Assembly (NCBI GenBank): GCA_932521035.1
Contig: OW051494.1
Span: forward strand, 9,968,001-10,032,000
Length of the DNA: 64,000 nucleotides
DNA from: Oscheius dolichura
Taxonomy: Eukaryota > Nematoda > Chromadorea > Rhabditida > Rhabditidae
Direction: 5' to 3'
The notes beneath the pieces are model-generated. The model made no database searches. It was not told the DNA's origin and saw only the letters and a list, made by a program, of their open reading frames with translations. Of the stretch, positions 1 to 11,204 are shown piece after piece; the stretch's first letter is position 1; the number at the start of each line of letters is the position of its first letter. The position numbers were made by a program, and so were the translations under genes.

Positions 1-229
1 CGAGACGGCCGTTTGACCGTGTCAAATCAGGTCCAACCGCTTCGAAATTGCTTTCGTCAACAGAAAACGGTCAAATTATTGTCAACCCCTGTTCGACGTC
101 TTCTTTGGACAAGACGCCGTCAACTTCGCCCAAATTTGGATTCTTCAATAAAAACAGACGCCTTTCCATAGGTTTAGGGCTTCCCCGTGCCTTTTTGTAG
201 CCTGACGAACGGATTGAGGAGTGTTCAGA
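1..229. other. No gene seen
   Basis: No frame with coding character and no convincing splice structure was seen here. The stretch leads into the degenerate tandem repeat that starts near 230. Confidence 0.4.
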
Positions 230-990
230 TGGAGAGGGAAGCTATCTTTAGGCCTCTTACGGGGCCTTCTCCTATTATTAGCCGGGTATCCGTTTGGAGA
301 AGCATTTGCTGGGAAGAAATGTTGCTTTTATTCAAGTACATGGGTTGGCGAGGTCTCTGACGATAAGTAATGATCTACGGCTGGGGAGATATTTTATGAA
401 GAAGAACGTTGTCTTCCTCTTGTGGATTCTTGTGCTGTTTTTAGTGGAATGTCCGAGTTTGCGAGTCTCTGGCCGATGCAAGGACTGTTTTAGCGAGATG
501 AGGGCTTTTCTGAGCTTATGGTTAGCTGCTCCAGGTGGAGAGATATTTGAGGAAGACTAGTGCTAGTTTTGGCCAGATAATCGGGCCAAGGTGTCCCGGA
601 ACGAAGTGGGATGCTGTTTTTAGTAGGATGCCCGCGTTTGCGAGTTTCTAGCTGATTCTTGGATCGTTTTTAGTCAGATATATCGAAGCGATCGGTTTCA
701 GACGGATTCTTGGGCCATATGGAGCTAGATGGACGAGTACAGAGGTCTTTTATGAGCTCCTCTGCTCTTTCAATCCGATACACCGGCTGGAGAGCTCTCT
801 AGCGGATCCTAGAAGTCGTTTTCGTCAAAAGCGCGGGGCAGGGAGGTTTCTGGTGGATTCCTGCTCTGTTTTTAGTTAGATTCACCGGCGGGAGGGGAAT
901 GATGCTTTTGGTCAAATACGACGGCCTGAGAGATCACAGATGGATTCTTTGGCTCTTTTAAATCGGATGCACGAGGGGAATCTTTCAGAT
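230..990. repeat. Degenerate tandem repeat, unit about 50-60 bp
   Basis: Units share the pieces GGATTCTTG, CTGTTTTTAGT and GCGAGT/GCGGG in the same order. Examples start near 415, 607, 665, 850 and 940. The copies are too diverged for an exact period by eye. The open frame at 294-560 lies inside the repeat and is probably not a gene. Confidence 0.45.
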
Positions 991-1515
991 TATCCAAGAA
1001 TGTCATACAGTTCGAATCTCTAGAAAGGTTTAGAACACCTTCTTCTGCTCTAGAAACTTCTTTCCAGCGGTTCTCAGAAGCGTGCCAGGACCCAAACGCC
1101 TCTCCAAACGTTTCAAAATCAGCCATTGGGTATTGTAGCCAAATTTGGGCCACAGATTGCCGTTTCTTTGAGCGAAACGGTGCTTGGAAAGGGAGAAAAC
1201 TTGGTTATTTTTTGGGAAATTTTCCACCGAAAATAGCTTTTTGAAGGTTGGAAAATGGTCGCTGGTTCAAAATTTGACGGGTTCCCGGCTGTTTACCGGT
1301 TTTTAGACCTGCTGGAGGAACATTCCGTCGAAATTCTGGTCAAAAGCGAAGGAAACGGTCCAATTTGACAAACGGGTAAAATACGGTAAATGAGATGGAA
1401 GAGCAGTAGACGTCATTCGATCTTCTCTTGTTCACCATGAGAAGTTTCTACTTCTCTCTCTTTTTTTTCCAACTTTTCTAATTGTTGCGGACTTTCTATA
1501 ATTGTCCCTTTTTTC
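991..1515. other. Upstream region of the first L-domain gene, no gene seen
   Basis: No convincing exon is visible. A splice-acceptor-like TTTTTTCAG ends at 1517, three bases before the first ATG of the next gene. It could be a trans-splice site or the 3' end of a 5'UTR intron. Confidence 0.3.
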
Positions 1516-1519
1516 AGGA

Positions 1520-4500
1520 ATGTATCAGCTTTTGTTGCTATCCAGTCTCTTTCTACTGGCTGCTCAAATGGACGCCAACTCTCTTCCGAGCCATTCGCCG
1601 CCATTCCAGTCGGGAATCGACGACACCCACCACCACCAGTCGCTGATCAGTCGCTACATCAGGCAGGCACCTCGTCGCACCTGTTAGTTTCTTGTATATT
1701 TTAAAGGAAACGAATGTTTTATAGGCGATAACAATGACAGAAATATGACAGTGGATGAGATAATAAGAGCCTGCGATTATATTTCCATGGATTACAATTT
1801 CGCCGTGAAGAATGTCAATATTGCGGAATGGAATGATTTTACTGCTAATCTGCAGAGTGTTTTCGGTATCCCGATGGAAATTAATGGGTCGCCAATTACA
1901 CAAATGAATTTTTCAAAGCTTCTACATTTATATCCTAAAGGAAATATTGAGGAGACCCATGTATTAATAGTTTATTTTAGTCTTGATTATTATGAATAAC
2001 CCGGAACTGGCCAGCATTAGCTTTGATGATAATGTAGACATTGTGATGGCCCAAGGTACTTTTATAGTCTATTTCCAACGGATATTACACGGGTTTAAAT
2101 TTGGCTACGTGTCTCCGCTACGGTACCTAGTCTGAAAGCTCCCTGGTCCCGTAGCGGAGAGCTTTTCCCGAGCAATATCCATTGGAAATGATTCATTTAG
2201 TTCATTTCAAATAAACTATACACTCGCCCGATTTATTCCATTTTTTAGGTGGCATTACCATCGCCAAAAACGATGAATTGGAGACTCTCTATTTTGGGAA
2301 CAATGTGCGTGACAATTATAATCAACTTGTACATCTGACAATTCGACAAAATAGAAAGCTGAAGACGTTTGGTACCTTGGAAAGATTCAACAATACCGAC
2401 CTGGTGATTCGTGGAAATCCAATCCTGGAGAATGCGGTTCTGCTGCAATTGCAACAGCTACCGAATCCCAAGAACAAAGCAAGGGATATTCAGCAGTTTG
2501 GAGGTTGGCTATTTCTTTTCTTCTGACCAAGACAAACTTTAGAATGTATTTTTGACGAGGAACTTGTTGATCTGTCCGATTTGTTGGTATGTCAACTGGT
2601 GGAAGGCGATTTGAAGCTGGCTAAAGACGTCAAAGGATCAGCTGGCAGTACTGTCCTCCCCCGTGTCAACGGCAGTGTCTACTTGACGGATCCCAAGGAG
2701 GATGTAGATTTGGGCTTTTTGAACGGGACAACGATTGCTGGCAGTATTGGTGAGTTGTCATTTTCTTGTTCTTGTTTCGTTTCCCCAAAAGGTACCCTGA
2801 GCCACTCCCGGGGTCTCACCAGGATTGGCAGCCAAGTTGGGTCGGTCCCAAACAGATCTAGCTGGAGAATTTGACCACAGAACTCGTATGGTACTCCCTG
2901 AAACTATTATGAAATCGGCCAACAACACGGGGGCACCAGATCCCAGTCTATTCTCTTGATCAATTTCGGATTGACTCATCCCGTGTCGTATGGCTGTCCC
3001 CGTACCCACACTCTTCCCATGCTATAATTAATTCTCCTTCTTTCAGTCTGCCGTTTCGATGATGAAATTGCCAATCTCGGGCAGTTGAAGTTTTGTAAAA
3101 TTGTGGAAGGCGACTTGCAGCTGGCCAAAGAAGTCAATGGATCCGCTGGCAGCGCCGTCCTCTCGAATGTCAACGGCAATGTCTACTTGAAGGATGCCAA
3201 GGAGGAGAAGTTGGGATTTTTGAAAGGAACAAAGGTTACCGGCCGGATTAGTGAGTTTTTTTACTGCTACTTATAGGGAAATTGTGTGGCTAGGAGCGAT
3301 CTTTGCGCCCAATTTGAGTGAGCACCATTTTTTGGCGGGTTTTTGGCATTAAATCGCACTTTTTCGCGGTAGAAATGGGCATTTAAAACTATAAAACAAT
3401 CTAGAACAATAGTAATTCGAATATGTTTCAGAAAGCTGGATACTGGAGTCTCTTCACGGCGTTATCGTGACTAAACTTGCCCTGCCTACTCCTGCTTCGT
3501 CGATGCAAGTAACACCAGGTCAAAGTGTTGCCTGGTGAGTATCTCTCCGTCTTCTTTTTTTTTTAATTTTAAATTGCTCCCGTTTTTAGGATTTGGTTTA
3601 TCAGCTCGACGAGTGTTGTCGGAGGGCTGGTTCTCCTGGCCGTTGGCGGCATTCTTTTCTACTTTTGCTACCTCAAGAAGAAGCTGAAGAAAGTTCCCAC
3701 GCCGGTGGTCGTGGCCCAGAAGGAACTGGAGATTGCTGCTCGGTCGAAGCCTCCCGAGCCGGAGGAGAAGAAGACGCCCGGACCCGTGCCCCACGTGCCC
3801 CTGGAGCTGAGGGCCATCGGCACCGTCTACGATTCGATCCGGATGAACGGCGAGCAGAAGGATCGTCTCCTCCAGCTGGTGGAAGAGATTCTTAGCTTGA
3901 ATCCGTTGGAATTCATGAAGGAGAGAAGCCGTCTCAAGTACACTCTCTACATGCCGGCGCTCCCGGATTCGCTGGGCGAGAAGATGGCAAAGAGCTATAA
4001 GAAGTTGGAGGAGCTGTACAGAGGATGGAGTCCCGCCTTCCCCGTGGTTCCGGTGGACAAGGTGCAGCAGGATCCGGCGACTGGAAAGGTCAGCCAGCAG
4101 ACGGAAGCGAAGAAGCTGTGGGATGCGGTTGTTGGCAGGCCGGCCAGCAAGAAGGTTCGTTTCTCTTCGTTTTCTAGGCCATTTTGGGCTCATTTTGTCG
4201 GCTTTTGAAGCTACAGCAACCCTAACTGCGATTTGGACGAGTTGTGACTGTTTTTTGGCGCCTTTTGAAGTATTTTGCCGCAATTTGATGGCTAGAGTAA
4301 CCTGGGGCGCGCTTTTTGACTTATCGCTGTTCTTTCTCGCCGTTTTTCATGATTTCCAAGGTGGACAATTCAAAAGACGAGATACAGTACCCCCGGGAAA
4401 GCTTGTGCGGTGGGACTTTGATGATTTCTGCCGTTACCGTAATCCTCAGCCCGCCTAAAAGGAACTTTATACGCCATTTTCTTCCATTATCCTATAGTTT

Positions 4501-6617
4501 GGTAGCTACCGTAACCGTTGCCGGAATCTGGAAGACTTTTGACCGTCTATTAGAGACTTTGGGAGTATTTTGCAGCAATTTGGTGGCTACAGTAACCCGG
4601 GAAGTCATTGGCGCGCTTTTTTGACGCTTCGCAGGACTTTCCCGCCATTTTTCGTGTTTTTCAAGAAGAAAAATTCAAAAGACGAGCTACAGTAACCCAT
4701 CTAGAAGATTAAAAAGTTCAAAAGGAGCGAAAGGGTTGAAGTTTGGTTCAAAAATTGAAATTGCCGCTTTTTTAAAGACTTACAGTACATTTTTTAGTAT
4801 CTCTTCTTTCAGATTGCTCTCTGCCTTTGGAGTCACGACGATTTGGAGTCGGCCTTCCCCCTGTTGGCTCCATTTTTGGCTGCCGAATCGGCGGAGGAGC
4901 AGACTAGGATCGAAGCGGAACAGCTGGAGAAGGAGAAGCGCCAACGGGAAGTCGCTGGGAAAGGCCGGAAGAAGAAGATCCAGAAGAGGGCCGGGCCTAC
5001 GAAGAGGGGACCGGCCGGAGCCGGTGGTAAGAAGCCAGCCGATGAGGTGAAGAAGACGGCTGGCGTCCGCTGCAATTTTCGCTATGGTGATACCGTCAAT
5101 TATGGCGAGTATCTCTACAAGAAGGTATTTTCTAGAGAGTTCAGCTTGTATATAATTCTAGAGAGTTCAGCTTGTATATAATTGTCTATTTTTAGTATGA
5201 GCCTGCTGGAACCGCCGACGAGGGAATGGTGACGGTCTTCCCGTTCTACTTTATAAAGGAGCGCAAGCAGGAGGACGGAACCAAGACCTACGCCAGGGAG
5301 CAGCTCAGCTTTGTTGTTGCCTCGGCTTGGATGGCCCGAGCCCTCGGAGAGGACAAGTACCTCACGTTCCGTGCCCTCCACTGGGCGCAGAAGCAGCGGA
5401 AAGGGGTGGATGTCTGCGTGTTGTGTGACAAGGCCGAGCACCAGGAGGAGAATGTACTCATCGCCCAGTGCCTCTACGATCACATCATGAAGACCGACAA
5501 GAATGAACGTATCACTTTCCTTGGAGCTTGTCGGCTCATTTGTGGTCAGTTTTTTTGCCCAATTAATAAAAGCAAAAATGTTTGACCGCGCGCCCGCTCA
5601 CTTCGCACTGCGCCATGAAATCACGCCGTCTCGCGCTCTAACATTTTAATATAAGGTATTTTCAGCCGGGAAACAAAAATCCTGGGACAATGGTAACATG
5701 CTGCTGTTCCTTCAGCGAAATATTCTCTTCTGGGCCGTTGATGCTGGTGTCTTGAAGGTAGACGACAAGCGCTTCATCAACTGGGACAATATCTACCGTT
5801 GTATGCTGCTGCGAAGCCAGGCCACACCTGCCACGAGGTACGGTAGTTTTTCAAAATCTAAAATATACAGTATGTTTCAGATTCTACGATCCGGACAATC
5901 TCCCCTGTCCCAAGGATCTCTGGAGCATCCCGTATGAGGGAAACGAGAAGAAGTTGGCTCCACTGTACACCAACGACTACGAGCCGAAGAAGCCCAACGG
6001 AATTTGGCGTTGTGACTTGGGAAAAGCTGCCCCGGCGCCGCGAACCATGGTCAGTTTAAAATGGAGCAGAAAATTTGGGTTTTTAGGCTGGCTACTTGGG
6101 CGCACCGGAACCGGCCCGCTACATCGACAAGCCCATTGGATTTGAAGCTGCCTGGGGCGCAGGAGCCCTCTTCGACGGTGGAACACAGGATGAAGGCAAG
6201 ACGATGGATAGTGGAACGCTGGCCACTGGAGACGGCAAATCAGGGAAGAAGACGCCGGCCCCTGTGAAGACACATGCTATGAAGACGATTGAAGCGGACG
6301 CCCAGTACGTGATGGCTACCTCGGCCAACGCCAAGAAGAACAAGTGGACGAAGCGGCTTCGTCTGCCGAAGAAGTTGAAACTGGACCAGGGGACGAGCGA
6401 GAGGGAGCGTCGCAACATGAACGCGGCCACGGGAAGCGGCAAAGAATTCGAAGGCTACCGTCTCGGCTCGGACATTGACCACTTCTGTTACCAGGCCACG
6501 ATGGAGTTCTCCGAGTACATCCGGCCCCAGGCACGGCCCCACCAATGGGCCAGGGAGGACGTCAGCCAGCGGCTGAACAAGAGCAAGAAGAAGATGGTCT
6601 CGGTCAAGAAGATGTGA
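1520..6617 (+). CDS. Receptor L-domain-type transmembrane protein
   Basis: This is a type I membrane protein with a signal peptide (MYQLLLLSSLFLLAAQMDA), an extracellular region of leucine-rich beta-helix type like the receptor L domains of insulin/EGF receptors, one membrane span (SSTSVVGGLVLLAVGGILFY), then about 650 cytoplasmic residues. The exon model is 1520-1682, 1725 to about 1980-2055, 2249-2503, 2543-2749, 3047-3250, 3432-3534, 3590-4154, 4813-5124, 5196-5544, 5666-5837, 5881-6049 and 6087-6617, with phases agreeing from 2249 onward. Exons 2543-2749 and 3047-3250 are clear tandem duplicates sharing VEGDL.LAK, GSAGS.VL and LGFL.GT. A basic, Glu/Lys-rich linker lies at 4900-5060; the domain after it was not recognised. 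The junction around 1980 does not join in frame with ordinary splice sites. A polyA signal lies at 6697-6702. Nematodes have a large family of L-domain membrane proteins (IRLD); membership is inferred. Confidence 0.75.
2112..2160. repeat. Small intronic inverted repeat
   Basis: TCTCCGCTACGG at 2112-2123 pairs perfectly with CCGTAGCGGAGA at 2149-2160 in the intron 2056-2248. It may be the remnant of a short foldback element. Confidence 0.6.
4190..4705. repeat. Diverged tandem duplication inside an intron
   Basis: Two copies of roughly 200 bp lie in the 4155-4812 intron, at about 4200-4400 and 4510-4700. Both run through a GGCTA(G/C)AGTAACC motif, a GGCGCGCTTTTTTGAC-like block, a CGCCATTTTTC block and AATTCAAAAGACGAG. 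The duplication explains the unusual length of this intron. The frames at 4123-4624 are repeat-internal, not exons. Confidence 0.6.
5131..5182. repeat. Exact 26 bp tandem duplication in a short intron
   Basis: The block at 5131-5156 (starting TCTAGAGAGTTCAGC) is repeated exactly at 5157-5182. It sits in the 71 bp intron 5125-5195, so the intron has recently grown by one unit without touching either splice site. Confidence 0.9.
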
Positions 6618-6719
6618 AGCTGCTACATCTCGTCTTCTTTCCTGCCGTCTGCTGCCGGATTTTGTATTGTGTTTTTTGTAGAATATTTTTTAATGTAATA
6701 AATTTTTGTTGTGTATGAT

Positions 6720-7117
6720 TCCAACTGTTTTTTGTTTGTTTTATAGTAGTCGTCTCCTTGACTTTATCCTTGGATACTCAAAGACACAACTGGAAACAAA
6801 AGTGCACCTACAGTTCGAGCCTAAAGGGCAATATGCAATAACAGCCTGTAATAAACAAAAAGGATAGAGGAATAAACATTTAGGATGCAGAAAAATTATA
6901 AAGCAGCTAACTAACGTGATAATACGCTTGCATCCGTCCTGATCTTCGTCTCTTCTTCACTTATTGTAATATATTTGCATTAGCAATGATCCTAAGAATG
7001 AAATAAAAGAGAAATGTTAAAGAAAGATTGCTATAAGAATAAATTGTACATAATATATTCATGTAGGATCAAAAGTGATGAGAGAGATAAATTATACAGT
7101 GATATAAAAATGAATAT
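6720..7117. other. Convergent intergenic region, no gene seen
   Basis: This AT-rich spacer lies between the 3' end of the plus-strand receptor gene and the 3' end of the minus-strand membrane protein gene. No coding frame is visible. Confidence 0.4.
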
Positions 7118-7847
7118 TCAAGCAAAACATTGCCAAAATGATCGTATCCTGTTAGCAGTTGGGAACTGGGCAAAGAGTGGAACAGAATAATTCTGCTCCT
7201 GATGAATGCGGTCTCTCGTATCGTAATATTGTCTCATGGCCTGAAATAATATAAAATAATTATTCTATCTGATAAATATACGACTAAAACTTCAATAAAA
7301 TAATAGAAAGAATGAAACTAACCTGTATCCAAGCTTCTCTATCTACAACTCCAAATAGTTTCTCATGATCTGCCAAGAGTTCTTCCTTTCTAGCTTCAAA
7401 TGTACTCCGCCAACTCATCATATGTACAAATCTATAAAACTGCTGATTAGAAAAGAATAAAAATAGAAAACAGAATACAAAAATCAAAGATAAGATGTAT
7501 GAGAGGGAGGAAATTGCAGTTTCCCATTTGCAATCAATTCGGAAACCTCTAATTAGTGTTGCCATAAACATGAGGCTATCAATAATAGGTTTGCAATATC
7601 TGAATTAATGGCTAGTTGTGGCATTATTACGATCATGGGAAAGTAGGCTACAACTCTGGGCATTAGTATGATTACAAATGGCTAAGCCCGTCAATGAAAT
7701 TAGCGCAGCACCTCCGCCATACATAAAGTAAATAAGTTCAATAAACCAATTAGAAAATTCTAGAGTGGAAGCAATCCGAGCTATTAGGCTAAAATAATTT
7801 ATAAACGTAGTAAAATGGTAAAAAATAAACGTAATATACACAAACAT
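7118..7847 (-). CDS. Small multi-pass membrane protein, unrecognised
   Basis: Two 3' exons are well supported: 7323-7442 and 7118-7240. Both are in phase, with GT/AG borders, and end at TGA in 7118-7120. They encode a soluble tail containing FEARKEELLADHEKLFGV and SVPLFAQFPTANRIRSFWQ. Upstream, hydrophobic stretches lie at about 7680-7800 (WFIELIYFMYGGGAALISL) and 7450-7570 (a Leu/Ile/Phe-rich segment). The 5' junctions could not be resolved in one frame, so the start is uncertain. ATG 7847 is only 25 bp below the snx-6 stop, and an acceptor-like ATTATTTTAG lies at about 7799-7808. The gene may be the downstream member of a trans-spliced operon with snx-6. I do not recognise the family. Confidence 0.5.
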
Positions 7848-7871
7848 TGCAGTAAAAAAGAAAGTAGCAAT

Positions 7872-9530
7872 TTATAGAACCGCTTTCAGCTTGTCTAAAC
7901 ATTCTTCAAGCATTTGAACTTGAGCTTTTTCGTTCTTGATTTCCAACTGAACCAATCCTTTGATATTTTCTCCAAATGCAGCTACACGACGCTTCTTGAA
8001 ATCCAGCAGTTCAGTTTTAGCAACTGTGCTAAAGTCCTCAAACTTCTTGCATGAAGCAGCCTGATCCGCTTCACACTAAACACACAAAAATACAAAGATT
8101 CAATATTATTAACCTTCTCAATATCCTTGCCCTTCAGACGAGCACGATCCAGATTCTTGTTAGCTCCTTCGAAATTAGCTAAGCATCGTAGACGACGATA
8201 GAAGAGATCTTTACAAGCTTGAGTATCACGGGTGTAGTAGGATAACGTATCAGCAAGCTTCAACTCTTCATCGTTGGCTGATTTTATTTCAGCCTAAAGG
8301 AAAGGTACAAGAAATACTAAATGAAGACAAACCCGTCTCATTTTGCTGAACGCATCCGCAACTGCCGGATTCAGGTACAACATCTCATCTGTATTCGTGC
8401 GAGACATGTACTCACATTGACCGAAGAGCTTCGAGTAGATATCGGCACATCCTGGAAAATAAAAAGTTACAACAACAAGGCAATGTGACTTACGTTTTCG
8501 AAGACGGACGACCTTCTCTGCCCAAAGTGCTGCATCACTGATGTGCTGGTTATACTCGGAGATGTAGCTGCGCTGTAGTTCGAACTGATAATCAGGATCC
8601 TTGCTACCGGTGAGAATTATTTGATCAGTAGAGGAGGTGACTTTCCTCCAGAGAGATCCCATTACTTCTTTAGTATTTTTTCCACGAACAGCAAGCTAAA
8701 TAAAGAAATCAATAGAATGTAACGGATGAAAAAAAATATCTAGTGAAGAACTCAAGTATTACTTCTTTATCGTACTGAAGGAATAGCTTGAAATTATTGT
8801 CCTGACAAATAGTAGGATGAGCAGCAAGACGTTGAAGATAAACTTCGTGCATAGCAACGGTTTTCTTGAAAAGAGCCAAATATTCTCTAAAAATTGATTG
8901 CAACAACAATAACAATAAAGCTTACTGTTCGAGATCTTGTCTAGCTTTGGTAAAATCATCTTTAGTCATATTATTCTCTTCTGCTGCAAGCTTCTGCAGC
9001 TTTAGCAGAGATGCCTCAAAGCTAGGCTTAGGCGGAGGAGGAGGAATCTACAATAAAATAAGTACGGTCTATACAAGCTATCTAACAATAAGTGCAGCAT
9101 ATGCTTCGTTTTCTTCTAAACTTTCATGCAACCACATAAATTCTTCGTGTTCCCTTACTACAGAGTAGTCATCTTTCCATTCCGGCAGCTTTGTTTGCGA
9201 TCGAATTGTGTACTTCACCTGAAAAACAAATATGATTCATAACAAATACAAATTCAATAACCTTTTCTCGTTCAGAGAGAGCATCCGATATTTCAACAAG
9301 GATTGAAGTCTCTGAATCTAGTGGTATTTCTTCTGTGCGGTGCTGAAATAATCACAATTACTACACAAATTATAAGCAATGTTAACATTTCGCTGGTCGA
9401 TAACAGGAACTGTAGATATGCTTCGACGACGATTTTCAATTGGCTTCTGTGCAGGTTCTGGAGCGGCTGGTTCCATCATCTCCGGCTCGAATGGAATCTC
9501 AGGGCTCAGTGGGTCCATGTAGGCGATCAT
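7872..9530 (-). CDS. snx-6: Sorting nexin SNX-6 (SNX5/SNX6 type)
   Basis: This is a PX-BAR sorting nexin of the SNX5/SNX6/SNX32 class, known for phosphoinositide-linked endosome-to-Golgi retrieval with SNX1/2 and retromer. Nine exons join in phase: 9387-9530, 9262-9342, 9087-9218, 8926-9047, 8763-8886, 8494-8695, 8333-8451, 8114-8293 and 7872-8075, giving 435 residues against about 406 in human SNX6. The N-terminal 50 residues are a Pro/Glu-rich tail. The PX domain follows (VKYTIRSQTKLPEWKDDYSV, then the Pro-rich loop IPPPPPKPSF), and then the BAR region, with the family landmarks RGKNTKEVMGSL, FEGANKNLDRARLKGKD and FKKRRVAAF. ATG 9530 follows a splice acceptor ending at 9537, so a cis or trans leader is likely. 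All splice sites are GT-AG. Family assignment is firm. Confidence 0.93.
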
Positions 9531-9540
9531 GACTTGCTGA

Positions 9541-10430
9541 AAATAGAATAAATTAAAATCAGACAGAAAGAAAGTGGCATGAAGTGATGAAGCAAAAAGA
9601 AAAGATGAAGAAGGGAAGTGAAAATGTAAAACAAGCTATTGGCAATGAATAAATACAAAATAAACATTTAGAATTACATTTTCTTGTGTGTTGCACTCAT
9701 GCTGATACTTTATAAAGTATTGTATTGTAATGTTTTTCTACAGCTAGAATAGTAAGATACAGCAAGCGCAACGTTATACAGAGAGAGACAGAAATAATCG
9801 CAGCCACACATAATGAAAACACGGAGACAAATGAAAAAGATTGGTCTCCCTGAGGGCGCGCACTGATTATTTCAAACTTCAAGAAGAATAGCAATGTTGA
9901 ATCGTACAGTCTTTGATATTTTTACATAGAAAGAGTAAAAGAATACATGAATACATAATAAGAAGAGGTAGATAAAAGAAAGAAATAGAAGAAAAGAACA
10001 CAAGTATGAAAGACCAGAAAAAGCAAAATGGTATTGGACCGGCGTTGTCTTTCCCGTGGCCACAAGAACGACTCCACCTTCTTGGTCAAGCTTCTTTCGT
10101 CCTTCATATGTCGGAGCGTCCTCCTCAATACTAATAAACTACAGAAACTGTATTATGGTCAGGACACTCCGGGTCAAATGCTGGTGCTCAACACAGCTTG
10201 GTAGCTGGAGGTTGAGTCTTACTATACCTTACGGTGGTCAGCACGACCCGGGACAGACAAGCGCCTTCCCGCGTACGAGAAAATCGAAATGTATTATATA
10301 GCCACGGGTCGGCCAGCTGCCAAGATTTTACGGGTGCAGCAACGCTTTTTTCAGCGGCCTCCGGGCACTTTCCCCCACTGTACCACGTTGCTTTTGCCTT
10401 TTCTGGAAAATCTACACATCGATATTAGGA
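9541..10430. other. Upstream region of snx-6, no clear gene
   Basis: This is the likely promoter of the minus-strand snx-6 transcript. The 10030-10300 part is more GC-rich and has short open frames on both strands. Two similar pieces (TATGGTCAGGACACTCCGGG near 10153, TACGGTGGTCAGCACGACCC near 10230) suggest an old repeat or gene fragment. A fragment of the family A palindrome (TTTTACGGGTGCAG) lies near 10325. Confidence 0.35.
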
Positions 10431-10431
10431 G

Positions 10432-10905
10432 TTTATAACATCAAACGATAGATGTCGATCTCCTCTACAAGAAGATATGTGAAAAATTTAGAAAATATCA
10501 TCTTATAATAGTTTTATGATAGCGACCATGAGCCATGTTCGATTCTTCCGAAAAAGGACCAAATGGAGAGGTTCAACTGTCTTCCCCATTTTTTACCCAT
10601 ATTACACAGGGAAAGTGGAATTTTTTAGCATCAATCGATAGATCTTGATCTTCTTTTCAATAAGACATCTGAAAAATGTAGAAAATATGCTCTTATAATA
10701 GAACAATGATAAGATTTGTGACCCATGTCCGATTCTTTTGAGAAAGGTGGTATTCGGTGAGGTTCAGCTGTCTTCCCTTTTCTTACTGACAGTACACATC
10801 CGTTTGATAAGTGTTTGACAGCAAACGATAGAACTCGATCTCCTCTTCAAGACGATGTATAAAAATTTCAGAAAATTTCATGTTATAAAGTAATTGTTAT
10901 TACTT
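10432..10905. repeat. Tandem repeat, about 190 bp unit, 2.5 copies (family E)
   Basis: Copies start near 10432, 10620 and 10812. Each begins with a (C)AA(A/T)CGATAGA..T(C)GATCT.CTCTTCAA block, followed by GAAAAAT.TAGAAAATAT, CTTATAATAG and CATGT(T/C)CGATTCTT. The third copy is truncated. Diverged single copies of the opening block occur at 46115-46195 and 51330-51400. Confidence 0.75.
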
Positions 10906-11204
10906 CAATCTAAGGATCCTGTAATCAAATAAATTCTGCCTCGAGGAAGCTGCCACCGCCGCACCCGTAAAATCTCCGCAGCTGCGTGCAATGGTTTCAA
11001 GGCGCACCGTTTTCAAGGTGCAAACTAGTTTGCCTAAGCTTTTGAGGTAACGACAAGCTCCAACCCTTCGAAAGATGTGGCTGGAAAAATTTTTTTGGAA
11101 AGCCTTACAATTGGAAGGCGATAAATTCAAAGAGAAAGAACGATTGGATAAATTTGCAATCTTTACTTCGTTTGAAACAACTGAAACGTATAGAACATGC
11201 CTTT
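10906..11204. other. Repeat fragments, no gene seen
   Basis: A fragment near 10960-10985 (CGCACCCGTAAAATCTCCGCAG) resembles the left arm of the family A palindrome. Nothing else recognisable was found; the minus-strand frame at 10900-11283 runs across repeat sequence. Confidence 0.3.

Noticed and set aside
3486..4283. 265-codon minus-strand frame opposite an L-domain exon
   Set aside because: It is the antisense shadow of the G/C-ending plus-strand exon 3590-4154, which is supported by splice phase and a membrane segment.
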